A DNA stretch of 64,000 nt, from NCBI RefSeq assembly GCF_026151205.1, contig NC_087081.1, forward strand, positions 13,040,340 through 13,104,339, in the 5' to 3' direction. This DNA comes from Bolinopsis microptera (Eukaryota; Ctenophora; Tentaculata; Lobata; Bolinopsidae). Position 1 is the stretch's first letter. Each line of letters begins with the position of its first letter. The position numbers were made by a program, and so were the translations under genes. Shown in pieces: positions 33,030 through 44,852 of the stretch. The notes beneath the pieces were generated by a model, which was not told the DNA's origin, searched no databases, and saw nothing but the letters and a program-made list of their open reading frames with translations.

Positions 33030-34030
33030 TTACGTGCCCCTTATTTGCCCGATCAGAGTTGGAGGCTGATCATTATCACCAGCCTCATACAGTTCCTTCA
33101 CAGATTTCATCTTCTTCTTCTTCTTCCTTACTTCCTTTACTTCACCACTAACTTGAACAGCAATGTTATCTTCCACAGTTATCCCTGCAGCTTCCTGCCC
33201 GGCCCTAGCCTGATCTCCCTCGGTACATTTAGCGTACTTGTTCTTGTCCCATTTAGTTTGACCTGTAGCTGCGTTGTATCGGTCTACAGACATCTGCTTA
33301 CGCCGGTCGTACGTGATTTCTTTGATTTCTAGTAGCTCCTGTCTGTCTTTCCATTCGTAGTAAAATAACACTCCGAAGGCTGAAATTAGGGAGAATGTAT
33401 TAAAATTAACTTTCGTAATCATAAGAGCCGATCGATTACAAAGATGTTAGTGCGTATAATTACACGAAGAATATTATTATTAGAAACGATCCCTAAGTTG
33501 CTAATTAAGAAATCAGTTAATAATTAATTAATTAAGATTAATCCAAACTGGAACTTACAACTGAAGAAGGCAGGCATGACAAAAAATGATCTGAATCTAG
33601 AGCCCCTCAACAGTCTCTTCTCTCTTTCAGATACAGGTTTGGGTATTGGACCAGGACTGAGGTATCTGTACATCCAACTTACTGGGTTGTATCTCAGAAC
33701 CTTTTTAACAACGTCACTCATTCTAACGTTCGTGGCATTCCTGAAATTGAATGTTTATAAACCCACTCACTACGTAATATAGGTTGTCAATTTCTTCACA
33801 AAACGGTGAACGATTGTTCAGTTTCATTTTTTCCACATAAATTGTTGAAAAATTTAGAAAATGTTTTCAATACCCACCATATTGTATCGGTATAGATTTG
33901 TTCAAACAAAACGTGAAATTTTAATTTTCGGTTGAAGAGGAACATACCTTGAACAAACTCTGTTCTCAACGATTTGACGTAAATGTGGAGATAGAACGGT
34001 GCGTCTTATCATACCCCCCGCCGTATTCAT
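33030..34030 (-). CDS. Small mitochondrial-like membrane protein, 204 aa, unidentified
   Basis: Exons 33948-34030, 33559-33740 and 33030-33379 join in phase to 204 residues. The N-terminus (MNTAGGMIRRTVLSPHLRQI) is basic, hydroxylated and free of acidic residues until about 22, like a mitochondrial targeting sequence. One hydrophobic span follows (FFVMPAFFSSFGVLFYY, about residues 82-98), then a long charged, Lys-rich tail with a KEVRKKKKKMK block. The layout resembles single-span accessory subunits of respiratory complexes or mitochondrial ribosomal proteins, but I cannot assign a family. It lies 1.1 kb upstream of AIFM1 and 354 bp downstream of Gemin5, on the same strand. The start follows a cag acceptor-like site by 2 nt. 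Confidence 0.75.
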
Positions 34031-34384
34031 AGCTGTGTTATATTATCGTTACTGAGTATGAGAGTTGTGAATTTGGATAAACAGAAGTAAAATGAATATT
34101 TTCCATTTTGTAGTAAATTTACAGTTTGAATAATACTGTTAATGTCTAACGAACCGTTCAAACTTAAAAACACAACTTCAAGAACATTAAATAAACGTAA
34201 AATTCGGGGGGAAATGCGTATTTCTATAAAATGTGACTCCAGACTGTATCGAAAATATAAAAATTAAAATAACAAATTAACAAGAGCAATTACAATTAAA
34301 GATAAGATAAAGTTTCACATGCTGGCAATAAATTAACGATAAAAAGCTTAATTTAACTTAAACGAAATATGTCACACAAAACAA

Positions 34385-37300
34385 TCAGCTGCCATTTTGA
34401 AGGGCAGGCTGCTCAACTGACCCACTCAACCCACATTTGTCTCCATTTTCCACATCTCTGTTGTTATTACTAACCTCTATCTCACCACTAACTACGTGAG
34501 CAGAATTCTCTTCGCTCAACCTGGCCTCCTCTAAAGCTGCTCTAATAGCTGGCAACATCTCCTCCTCTTTAACAATCTCCGCTACTTTCAGAGTTGTCTC
34601 CAGAGACGCCACATCTTTTCTCCTCAGCATAACCATGATGGCGCGTCTGGCATCTCCACTAGCTAGATAACACTTGATAGCGGAGTCAAACTGCATTTCC
34701 CTCTCTTGCTTACCAGCCCACTTCTCGTAGATATTCTTTATAACCTCATCATCTGGAGACAGTCTCATTTTAGCGATGGCAAGTGCCTCCCGGAAGCACT
34801 CCTCCGCGACGAGCATGGCTATAGCTTGTTTCGTCTCACCTAGTATCAGGAGATAGGAGGCGGCGGTGACGAAGTCTCGTGAGGCAGTGAGCTGGGCTAC
34901 AAAGCATTTAACAGCCTCTCGATACTTGTCCATACCACATGTCACAGCCACCGAGAGAAGGGATTCAGTCACAGTTTTGGTTTGGATAGCATGGTCGATA
35001 GTGGCTCGAATGTCACTACTCCAAATCCCTAAAAGAGCTGCTTGGTGATGATGGTTCTCTGTGCTGTGGCTCCTACGCTCTTCTGCGACGAGTTCGAATG
35101 TTTTGGAACGACTGCTATACAAACCTATATCAGCAGCAGTCAACGAGTCATCACAGTAGGGTTGGTCGGTAAATATATCGTTAGCAATTTGTAGGATTTG
35201 ATGAGCTTGTTCAGACTTGGAACAATGGTCACGACGTGATGCAAGAGGCAGCAGAGACTTCCCCTTGGTCCCTCTTTTGCGTTTGACATCACTAACAGAT
35301 ACTGTCATGGGCTCTGATTTCATGGCGGGTTCGTCAGCAGGATCAGGAGTAGTGCTGGATGGTGCTGGTTTCCTCCAGGTTAGCGCTTTATCAGACACGG
35401 AGACCACTTCCACCTTGTTCTCCGAGATAACTACGTTTTTCTTGGCGTTTTTCTTCTTTTTCCTATTGTTATTTGGTTTATGAGTGGGCGCAAGAGGGTT
35501 TACTTTCGGAGGATTCTTTTCCGTGTTTTCTGAAACCTTCCATTGCCGCACAGTAAATTCGTCAGATCCGGAGAAAACACAGTCAATCTTGGTATGAGAC
35601 CACCTGACACTGAAAACCCGGCCAGCATGACCTCTGAAACTAGAAACACCAACCCCTTGTTCTATGTCCCAAACTTGAGCAGTACCGTCGTAACATGATG
35701 ATACGATGTATTTGAAGTTGTGTGGGTTCCAATCGATATCCGTGAGTCGAGCAGTGTGACCTTTAAGAGTCTGGTCTGATTTGAGGATGGGTGTGGTGGA
35801 GGGAGTGATGCTAGAGAGGTCCTGTACACAGATCATGTTATCGTCACTGCAGGATCCGAGTAGAAGTTGGGGCTGATCTGATGGAGGGCACTCTACGTTC
35901 TCTTCGATAGTGGATGACTTGAAAATAACTTTATCTCCTTCATTCCTACCCCATCTCAACTTATTGATGATCCGAGTGTGATATTGGAAGACGGTAAGCA
36001 ACTGAAGATTGGGAGCCTTGAATATCTCAATGACTCCATTGCTGCTTCCCACAGCAAGGAGTTTAGAGTTAAACTCCCAGTCCACAGCAGTTCGGGCTGG
36101 GGGTTGGTGCTTGTAGTTGTTCTCCGCGGCAAGATAAGAGTTAACATTTGGTGCTGTTTTCCCTAACTCCTTGGGTTTGTGACAGAAGATGATACCTTCC
36201 CCGCCACAGGAATACAGGCCCGTCTTCAGGGGATCCTCACCGAACTTGGTAGGTACATAACCCCAGCTCATAGAATATACCGGCTTTTCGTGATAAGTAG
36301 AAGAAGTGTTCATGTTTCCGGAATTTACATCGTAAATCCCAATTCTACCCTCCTCAGTTCCAAAACTCACCACCCCCTCTTTATAAGGATGCCATGCCAC
36401 AACCATCACTTTAGTCCTCACACTTTGCCATACCTGAATAACTTTATTTTGATAAGGCTCCCAGATCCTGACCATGTTGTCGCCGGTAGCCACAGCGATG
36501 CGGTTAGGCGACAGTGGTGAGATGTCTAGACCATAAGCAAAGCCACCCAACCCGTGAGCAACTTTAGCACACTCCCCCTCTCTCCACAGGATTGTTTCTC
36601 TATCCATACTAGTGGTCACAACCTGGCTATTCCCTAAATCACAGATAGTGAACACTTTCTTGCTGTGTCCATGAGGGCTATCGAAAGATTTCCATTTCAG
36701 TTCTGAGATACCCTCTTCAGTCGTCAATTCCTCCAAGCGGGCTATATCGCCAGTAGCAGAGGACGCAACTATCCCGGCATCAGTCCAGGTCACTGAAGAC
36801 CAAGGTTGCTCCCGGTTTAGATTGCTTTCCCTTCCTGATGATAGTTTCGGTGGATACGGAAGTGATCGGATAAGTCTGTTACTGAAGCCATCCCACAGTT
36901 TGATTGATTTGTCTCGAGATGTTGATACCACTAAATTTTCGATAGGTAAGTCTGTTGTGATGGAGGAATAAATATTTGGAAAGTTGTTTTTACACCAAGA
37001 TACTCTGAATATATCCATGTCGTGGCCTTTAAGGGTGTGCATTAGAGTCATTTCTGTGCCCTTAACGGACATAATAGCAATAGTTCCCATCTTATAGCCC
37101 AAAGCTAGGAACCTCCCATCAGCATGATCTGAACAGTCCATAGTTATAATCTTTTCCGAAAACGGCTGAAACCTTGAAAAAGTCTTTCCTTTTCTCAATT
37201 CCTCCCAATCCCACACACAAACAATCCCCTTCTCGTCACCCGAGAAAAGCTGGCCGCTCTTAAAAACAAGCGCCGCCACACAAATAGGGGTCTGAAGAAG

Positions 37301-37591
37301 GGTCGACAACACAACCCCAGTCTCCACGCACCACGTCATCACCACACCTCCATCACACCCTGACACCAGCACGTTTCCCTCTGCGAAGCAAACCGCTGTT
37401 ACCCTCTTAGGATGAGAGGAGAGCATCCTGACGGGAACCAACTCCAAGGAGAGGATCTGAACCATGTTGCGGGCTCCGTAGGCGATGTAAGTACCGTTAG
37501 AGTCCATGACATGGGACTGGTACCAGTTGGGGGCAGTGTAGAGACATTGGAGGTCTGTGTCCTCCACTGAGGTGCCATCTGTTCCTAACAT
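34385..37591 (-). CDS. GEMIN5: Gemin5 homologue, single coding exon, shortened C-terminus
   Basis: One uninterrupted 1068-codon ORF. Residues about 1-690 form the tandem WD40 propellers that in the family bind the m7G cap and Sm site of pre-snRNAs: SGDEKGIVCVWDWEE, STSRDKSIKLWDG, LGGFAYGLDIS, WHPYKEGVVSFGTEEGRIG, YSCGGEGI, SSCYDGTAQVWD, FSGSDEFTVRQWK. A Lys-rich linker follows (NRKKKKNAKK), then KSLLPLASRRDH and a TPR-like helical part (AASYLLILGETKQAIAMLV, EALAIAKMRLSPDDEV, CYLASGDARRAIMVML). Human Gemin5 is 1508 aa; this ORF stops soon after the TPR-like part, so the C-terminal RNA-binding region is missing or in unrecognised exons. The family delivers snRNAs to the SMN complex and also affects translation. 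The ATG is preceded by ctctcctag and 2 nt. Confidence 0.93.
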   Translation of the reverse strand: MLGTDGTSVEDTDLQCLYTAPNWYQSHVMDSNGTYIAYGARNMVQILSLELVPVRMLSSHPKRVTAVCFAEGNVLVSGCDGGVVMTWCVETGVVLSTLLQTPICVAALVFKSGQLFSGDEKGIVCVWDWEELRKGKTFSRFQPFSEKIITMDCSDHADGRFLALGYKMGTIAIMSVKGTEMTLMHTLKGHDMDIFRVSWCKNNFPNIYSSITTDLPIENLVVSTSRDKSIKLWDGFSNRLIRSLPYPPKLSSGRESNLNREQPWSSVTWTDAGIVASSATGDIARLEELTTEEGISELKWKSFDSPHGHSKKVFTICDLGNSQVVTTSMDRETILWREGECAKVAHGLGGFAYGLDISPLSPNRIAVATGDNMVRIWEPYQNKVIQVWQSVRTKVMVVAWHPYKEGVVSFGTEEGRIGIYDVNSGNMNTSSTYHEKPVYSMSWGYVPTKFGEDPLKTGLYSCGGEGIIFCHKPKELGKTAPNVNSYLAAENNYKHQPPARTAVDWEFNSKLLAVGSSNGVIEIFKAPNLQLLTVFQYHTRIINKLRWGRNEGDKVIFKSSTIEENVECPPSDQPQLLLGSCSDDNMICVQDLSSITPSTTPILKSDQTLKGHTARLTDIDWNPHNFKYIVSSCYDGTAQVWDIEQGVGVSSFRGHAGRVFSVRWSHTKIDCVFSGSDEFTVRQWKVSENTEKNPPKVNPLAPTHKPNNNRKKKKNAKKNVVISENKVEVVSVSDKALTWRKPAPSSTTPDPADEPAMKSEPMTVSVSDVKRKRGTKGKSLLPLASRRDHCSKSEQAHQILQIANDIFTDQPYCDDSLTAADIGLYSSRSKTFELVAEERRSHSTENHHHQAALLGIWSSDIRATIDHAIQTKTVTESLLSVAVTCGMDKYREAVKCFVAQLTASRDFVTAASYLLILGETKQAIAMLVAEECFREALAIAKMRLSPDDEVIKNIYEKWAGKQEREMQFDSAIKCYLASGDARRAIMVMLRRKDVASLETTLKVAEIVKEEEMLPAIRAALEEARLSEENSAHVVSGEIEVSNNNRDVENGDKCGLSGSVEQPALQNGS

Positions 37592-38054
37592 TCCTAGGAG
37601 AGTGAGGTTAAGTTTGAGGTATAATATGGAAAGTTAATATAATTAAGTTAAGGGAGCAAATTTATTTTAATTTCCAAGTTGTGGCTTAAAATCAGGTATC
37701 AGCATCTACCTAGAATCACCATAATCGCCATACAATTCAATAATCCTGGTCAAGGAATTAAAATGTTCAGGATTTGCTGTCCAAAGTTTCACAATAATTG
37801 AATTCAATAAAAATCGGGGGTGATAGGTACAACAAATATTTAAGAAGAATCACACAATAAATATTCTTTAACTTGAGTTCAAAGTCAGATTACTTAAATG
37901 AATTCAGACCGGATAATGAACATTTAACAATTAAAAAGTGAGTCCGATGTTAAGCCTAGGATCAACGTTCACCCCCAGTATAGCACTCGGAAAAAGATTA
38001 AAATTGGGTAATAAACTTTTTAAATGTGTAATAAAAATTATTAAGGGTCCGATT

Positions 38055-41000
38055 TCACATGGCGTCTATTTCAACTCTGTCCATGTTACCCTGCATGATT
38101 GAGTGCATATCAACCAGATCGTCTGTTACATCTCCGCTGTCTTCTTCTCTAGGCGACTCATTTTTCTCTTCTTCTCTCCTAAAAGTAAGTTTTATCTTCA
38201 ATGTGCAGTGAAGGACATGGTGTCAACTGTCAACTAGGAGCGACCAACACGAAATTTCAGTAGGATATGGATATCGGATCCCAAAAAGACGAAAAAAAGT
38301 TTAATCCTTAAAAATTATTTACTTGTTGCCGGGTTTGTCCGTTTTGCATTTGTAGCAAGTTTCTCGACGGGAAAAGTTGTGACCATCACATTTAGGACAC
38401 AGCCAATCGTTTGGGCCTATTGGCTTCCCATCGGCATTCACGACCACCTGATGAATAAATCACTAATTAATCAACTAATTAACTAATTAATTAATTAATC
38501 AATAATGAATACATCACTAATTAATATATGGTAATATATCTATAGTGTTAACACTTCACTGAAATACAATTTTGCGATCAATTCCTCCGAAAATGGACAA
38601 CTTAATAGTAATACTGCCACCTAACAGTACCTGAACTTCAGTTCTCTCCTTGCCACATCTGAAGCACTTTGTTCTCTTCACAAAGTTATTAATATTGCAG
38701 TCTTTACATTCCCAGTCCGGCTGATAATTCTTGCCCGGACCTGAACAGTTAGAACAGTTAACTTTTAGATAACAGTTAGAACTGTTAACTTTAAGATAAC
38801 AGTTATAGCTGTTAAATTTAAGATAGCTTACCCATTACAATAACTCCAATAGTTATAGCTCGTCCAGGCCGAACTAAAAGTTATACTGAATCGAGGGGCT
38901 ATATTCGGAACTCGAAACTCTAATACAAAATTAAATAATGAAAATCCTTCTTTAAAGATTTCAGAGTACCTGAAACCGGTCCATTCACCAAAACACACAT
39001 TTCAAAACCAACCTGTTCGGGGCGGAGACCTGCCTCCTCTTTGCGGAGATCTGCCTCCTCTTTGCGGAGACCTGCCTCTAAAAGGAGGAGACCTGCCTCT
39101 GAAAGGAGGAGACCTGCCTCTCCTAGGAGGAGAGAACCCTCGTCTGGGTGGAGAGGGACCTCGTCTCATAGGTGGCGATCTGGAGCGACCACCTCTGAAT
39201 GGAGGAGGACTAAATCTGCTTCGAGGAGGAGGAGGCTCATGTCTGTCGGGAAGTAGAGTTCTTCTCGCAGGAGATCTCTCTGGAAATGGTAAACTGGTAT
39301 AAGGGTTAGAGGGGGGCATTCGTTGAGATGTTAAGTTTATTTAAAAGTGTTGCTGAAATTCAAACCTTTAGATAGAAAATATTACCATCTTCGGGCAAGT
39401 ATGTAGCCTAACAATCATAGTTCTCGGTTAAATAGTTCTTTTGAGCGAAACACTAAGAACCTCACTAAATACAAAGTCATCTCACCTTGACCTGCAAGCT
39501 ATTAATTGAAGACAAATCATTTAAGAACCAAAGACAGTGAAATCTGAGCCAACTCTTTATTACCCTTATTACCTTTTACCTCTTACTTATCTAACATTAA
39601 CTCTTACCTCTTCTAGCCTGCCTCCTGGGACTCATCCTCCTCTCACTAGACCCTGCTTGATGATCTCTAGTGGCCGCCCTGACTTCTTCACACTCTTCCC
39701 TGCTCTTGTTGCACTTAAAACACGTGGTTCTGTAATGGAAGTTGTTGATCCTACAGTCCCTGCAGTCCCACTCAGTTTTAGGGCCAGACACCTGGCTTCT
39801 AGCAGGTGGTGCCGCACGACCAGGGTTGAGTTTACCGCACCAGTTGCACGATGTCTCGTCACATCTGTTGAAGGTGCCACAACCACAGGTGTAGCCATCT
39901 GATTGGACTGGCTTAGGACGATCTGCGATCAGAGGTGCATTTGTGGAGGCTCTTTTATTTTGGTTGTAAGAGTTGAACAGATCATCAGCCCCACCAGAAT
40001 CACATTCATCCCGTGTCCGGCCACACTTGTAGCAGTCATTGCGAGTAGGGAAAATATCAACATTACAGAACCGACAGGACCAATCAGGCCCATGCTGCTG
40101 CCGGGCGCTGGAAGTGTCTATACGTTGGGGTGGACTCTCTGGTTCGTAGTAATCATCCGGTCTGGAGACTGGAGTTGAGAGGAGGCTCTTGTTCGAGGGA
40201 CCCTTGTTACTGGGACGGTTATTAAAATTGGCTCTTGGATTAGGCTTGTTTAACTCGTCAGGCTTAGGAGTCTTGCACTTGAAACACTCGGTTCTGAAGC
40301 TATAGTTCTTGATGTGGCAATCTGGACAATCCCAGGAACTACCACCACTCTCATCCCCGAACACCTGCCCAAGCAGCGAAGGTCCTGGCTTTGGTCCAGC
40401 GTTTGGTTTAGGAGTAGTGCACTTGTAACAGTCTTTTCTCCTTAAACCGTTGAAAGTAGCACAAAGGTTGCACTTCCATTCAGCATCTTGCGATGGAGGA
40501 GGGGACATTCTCCTCGGCTGAGGTGGAGGAGGAGAGGGTGCCTTACGACGGATTGGAGATCTAGAACGTCGGCGAGGAGGCGGAGATCTACCCCTACGAG
40601 GAGGGGACATGGGCCTGCGGGGCGGCGAGGGCCCTCTCATTCTGGGTGGACTCCTTCTGCCCGGAGAGAAGCTACGACGCATACCTCTAGGTGGAGAACG
40701 GGACCTCCTTCTGGTATCGCAAAACTCCCGGGTTCTCTTACATTTAAAGCAGTCGTTACGGTTGGGGAAATTCTTTAAGTTGCAGAATCTGCAGAACCAT
40801 TCCACACCCACCTGTCTTGCTTTCAGGTCCTCTGACCCTTGGCGGGTGATGTGACACTTGAAGCACTCCTGCCTCCAACCAAAGTTTGTCATCTTACACG
40901 GAAAACACTCCCAATCAAGAGCAGACTTCCCCTTGAGCATCAGTTCGGACTTCTCCTTGGGAAGAGTGCACCTATAGCACGTGATGCGCGCGTTGTAGTT

Positions 41001-41105
41001 GTGAGAAGAGCACTCCCCACACAGCCAGTCACCTTCTCTCATCTGATCTTTATTCCGGGAGCCCCCTCCCTCACTTCCTTCCCTCTTCGTCCCTTCTCTA
41101 GACAT
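38055..41105 (-). CDS. RanBP2-type zinc-finger protein A (10 fingers, SR/PPRR linkers)
   Basis: Exons 39608-41105, 39013-39279, 38631-38740, 38323-38447 and 38055-38178 join in phase to 707 aa. About ten RanBP2-type fingers of form W-x-C-x2-C-x3-N-(F/Y)-x3-R-x2-C-(F/Y)-x-C can be read, from WLCGECSSHNYNARITCYRC near residue 27 to WLCPKCDGHNFSRRETCYKC near 640; one is a variant with Cys-x-Cys spacing (YTCGCGTFNRCDETSCNWC). Two SR-like linkers rich in SPPRRGRSPP separate finger groups (about 135-205 and 500-590). The tail is acidic. Fingers of this kind in ZRANB2, TAF15 and FUS bind single-stranded GGU-type RNA, so a role in RNA processing is likely but inferred. Finger order and linkers match gene B (44853-48502), so the two are paralogues. 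The start follows attcag by 6 nt. Confidence 0.9.
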
Positions 41106-42862
41106 TTCCTACTGAATATTTAAAGAGTGGTTAACCTTAGCTTTGATTAATAACTTTCAGCGTTTATTTACCTGGTACAGGACATAACCTCAACACTGAA
41201 TAGATCCTACTGCCTCCTCAGACTCAAGGACAAAAAGCCGCGTCTTATCTGAGAACTTACTAGTGGTCATGAGACATAAACTTTGGATAATTGTGACAGT
41301 GAAACACACAGAAAATGTTTTTAGATTTTAACATTGATTTCATTTTTTCTTCTCTGATAAATAAGGTATTAATGGTCAAACTCATCTGGTCAAAAGAAGA
41401 CGTGTATTCAGCTACAAAACAACTAGGATTACTACATATTTTACACCGAACGTTACCACCCAAAATCATTATTGTTGATTTTGGGTGTCTTTTCATAAGA
41501 TCAATCAATTCTTGGGGCATATTGAAGGACATATCGTGTGCTGACAAAAAAGAAGTCATATTATGGAAAGCGACATAGAAAGAAGTATAAAAAGAAGATG
41601 ATGAAGATTGAAGATGTTAGTTTTATAAATACGTCAACACGAATACATTCATCAACAATCAACATCACCCACAAACTTTTACAATAACCTTTGCTGCGTT
41701 TCAGTTTTTGCCTACGATAGATTGTTGATAAAATTGAACGGTGTGATTCACGCCTTTATGATGGTTTTAAAGGCCTAAAAACTAAAGAACTTTCCAGATG
41801 GAGCTACGCATCTCGAAGAACGTGAAAACTCCAAAGTCTTCCCCAAGAGAATTAGTGCTACGCTTAGCACCAGTATAGGACCATCTATTACTAACACTCT
41901 TGAAATGGAAAGTACTGTTGCGCGGCCTATTCCTCATATTTTTTAACCTAACTTAAACTTTTATCCTGAAGAAACTCTGCACAAGTAGATGCACTTAACA
42001 TCACTTAACGAATGGTAATAAAACTGCAAAGATTGTCTGAATTCTCGATTCTCATTGATATACCAGGGCAAATAACTCTGTAGCCCCCCTCTGTATGACC
42101 ATTATATATGACAACTTCAGTCCCTTAAACCAACATTAGTCCTGCCGTCTCACACGTCTTATCTAATGTAAACATAACTTCTTAGAGCGATTAAACTAGC
42201 TCCAAAAGATCAATATCGTCCACCAAGTCAACTTCAGTTCTTCCTTCAATTCTTCCTCTCCATATCTTTCTACCCGATGTTCTTACTCTTCCACTTCAAT
42301 GCCTCCATCTATAACACTCCTTCAAAAGAAGAAACCTTCAAGCATTCAACTTAGTTGGATCAGTAATTTAAATGATTAAAGAATTTTCAAAAACAGATAA
42401 TTTCAATGATTCTACAGAATGTCAAAATCAAAGCAGAATATCAGGGATATAACGCAACTTGTTTTGTGTTTATAAACTTACATGAACGCTGCAAATATGT
42501 TAATCCGTTCAGATGCTCGTGATTAGGGTGTCTTGTTCGATAGATCGTCTGAGAAAATGAAGGTGATGGAAAAATGAAACTGAAAGGGAAAGTGAAACTG
42601 AAAGGGAAAGTGAAACTGAAAGGGAAAGTGAAACTGAAAGGGAAAGTGAAACTGAAAGGGATGTCCAAAATACAGAAATAGCTCACAATCTGTGGCTCAT
42701 GTTGAATAATATACATTATAAAAGTTACAAACTTACAGATAAGTGCTAGTTTGCAAGTCACTTTCACTGCTCAGCTGTAGTATTTCATCCTAACGGTACC
42801 TCCTCGTCCTGTGGAATGATTCCAACACCATCCGGTGTTCCTTTTAAAAGATCAGTCATATC
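41106..42862. other. Intergenic gap between zinc-finger genes A and B
   Basis: No supported gene. Contains a short tandem array at 42575-42662, about five copies of the 18-bp unit GAAACTGAAAGGGAAAGT. Overlapping antisense ORFs near 41300-41580 have no recognisable features. Confidence 0.5.
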
Positions 42863-42870
42863 CTAGAAAC

Positions 42871-44164
42871 TAGGCTATCCACTCCGATAATCTTTACCGA
42901 TAATTATCTCCGATAATTCGTAAAAAAAGGTTATCTGTTTATCTAGATAAAACATATTTTTATCGGTATAAAAATTCACTAGAAATTACCAAAAAAAACT
43001 GCCACAATACCGTAAATTTTTAAAGAAATATTAATGTTTTTGCCTTCCCAAGTAATCCAAGAAACAGTCCCAAACGTCTTCTAGTATGATAGAAGAGGTA
43101 GTTTACTTAAATGTGAGCTTAAGAGGTTTATTTACATTTGTATACCTATGGAACTGTAGAACTGTAGAACTGTAGAAGTCTAGAGAAAGTTATTGACATT
43201 GTTATCTTGAGGCTAGGGTTCTGGCGTTCTACCTTACAACCATTCTGGAAACAGGAACGAGCATGTTACTGTTAACAAGAGTCAAAAAACCGGCAGGGCA
43301 CACAATAAAATTCCGTAAGTGTTCTAGGCGTGAAACATTGTCTTCAGGAGAAGGAATCTGTTGCTCCAAGTTATCCACAGGATAAGGAAACGGTTCACTG
43401 TTCATCACTTTAAATGCTTTACTGTTTCGAGGAGAATTGGTATTCGTTGCACTACTGTTCTCAGGAGAAGGAAACCGGTGGTCTACTGTTTTGAAGAAAA
43501 CTGGTGCACTACTGTTCTCAGGAGAAGGAAACCGGTGGTCACTGGTCTACTGTTTTGAAGAGAACTAGTGCGTTACTGTTCTCAGGAGAAGGAAACCGGT
43601 GGTATACTGTTTTGAAGAGAACTAGTGCGTTACTGTTCTCAGGAGAAGGAAACCGTTGGTGTACTGTTTTGAAGAGAACTGGTAGTACACTACTGTTCTC
43701 AGGAGAAGGAAACCATTGGTCTACTGTTTTGAAGAGAACTCTAGTGCTTTACTGTTCTCAGGAGAAGGAAACCGTTGGTGTACTGTTTTGAAGAGAACTG
43801 GTAGTACACTACCGTTCTCAGGAGAAGGAAACCGTTGGTCTACTGTTTTGAAGAGAACTGGTACACCACTGTTTTTAGGAGAAGGAAACCGGTGATCTAC
43901 TGTTTTGAAGAGAACTGGTACACTATTGTTCCCGGAGAAGAAAACTAATGCTCTAATATTTTCAAAAGAAAGGAAGTTGTACTTTAGCAAGATTACTGGT
44001 AAACAGTAATAAATGTCGACAATTAGTTTCTGTGAAATTCGGAAAAATTTCGGCTTTGGCCTTCAGCAAAAAAATTATCGGTTTTATCGGTTTTATCTAG
44101 ATAAAACCTAAATTTTTATCTGTTTATCTAGATAAAAGATTTCATACCGATAATGGATAGCCTA
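42871..44164. mobile_element. Non-autonomous hAT-like element with internal minisatellite
   Basis: A 10-bp perfect TIR, TAGGCTATCC (42871-42880) and GGATAGCCTA (44155-44164), is flanked by an exact 8-bp duplication CTAGAAAC (42863-42870 and 44165-44172). An 8-bp target duplication is the hAT superfamily hallmark. Subterminal regions are AT-rich with repeated TTATCTAGATAAA and CCGATAAT motifs. The centre (about 43330-43950) is a minisatellite of roughly 57-62-bp units with CTGTTCTCAGGAGAAGGAAA and TACTGTTTTGAAGAGAACT. There is no transposase ORF. Confidence 0.88.
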
Positions 44165-44172
44165 CTAGAAAC

Positions 44173-44852
44173 ATAACAACTATTTATCATATAGCAAATA
44201 AAAGGTTCGAATACAAAAATCAGAGAAGAATCAGAACATGAATTTGAATTATAGTCTTGGATGATGCCAATCGTAGTTGACGGCCTAGTCACAAATATTG
44301 AAACCAAATTACATATGTGCGATTTACCACTACTTGGTGTACTTATAATTGTCTATAATATATAAATAGGTCATCGGTTGAAACAGTTAAAGGGAACAAA
44401 TTGAAGAAAATAAGAAAATGATTTATGTATTATATCTTTATATTATGATAAACGCTGATACAGCAACATTTAACGTCCGTGTCTTGCCCCAAAATCTCAT
44501 ACTCCAGAGCTATTGTTTTAACCCCAACCCTGACTAGACCCCTTACTCCCTGACGAGGCTCTGGGGTACAACGCTTCCAGGCAGGACGTCCTGGTTAACC
44601 TTTTTTGCGTGGTAATTGGTGGATGGGGAAAGTTGAAGATTCAACTCGTCGCCCGATTCTTTGCAAAGTTTTTAAACGGGAAATCGCCTTTCAAACATGG
44701 AACAAAACATATGCACAAAAAAACTGGAAAATTGTCAACATAAAATGCGAAAGTAAAAACAAATAAGCTATTTAATGTTATTAATATTATGATTGTAATA
44801 GTGTATTTGCAAAATTAATAAAAACATGCCATCTGTCCTCTCGGCCCTCAGT
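44173..44852. other. Intergenic sequence below gene B
   Basis: No exon, repeat array or element terminus identified; should include the 3' untranslated region of zinc-finger gene B. Confidence 0.5.
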
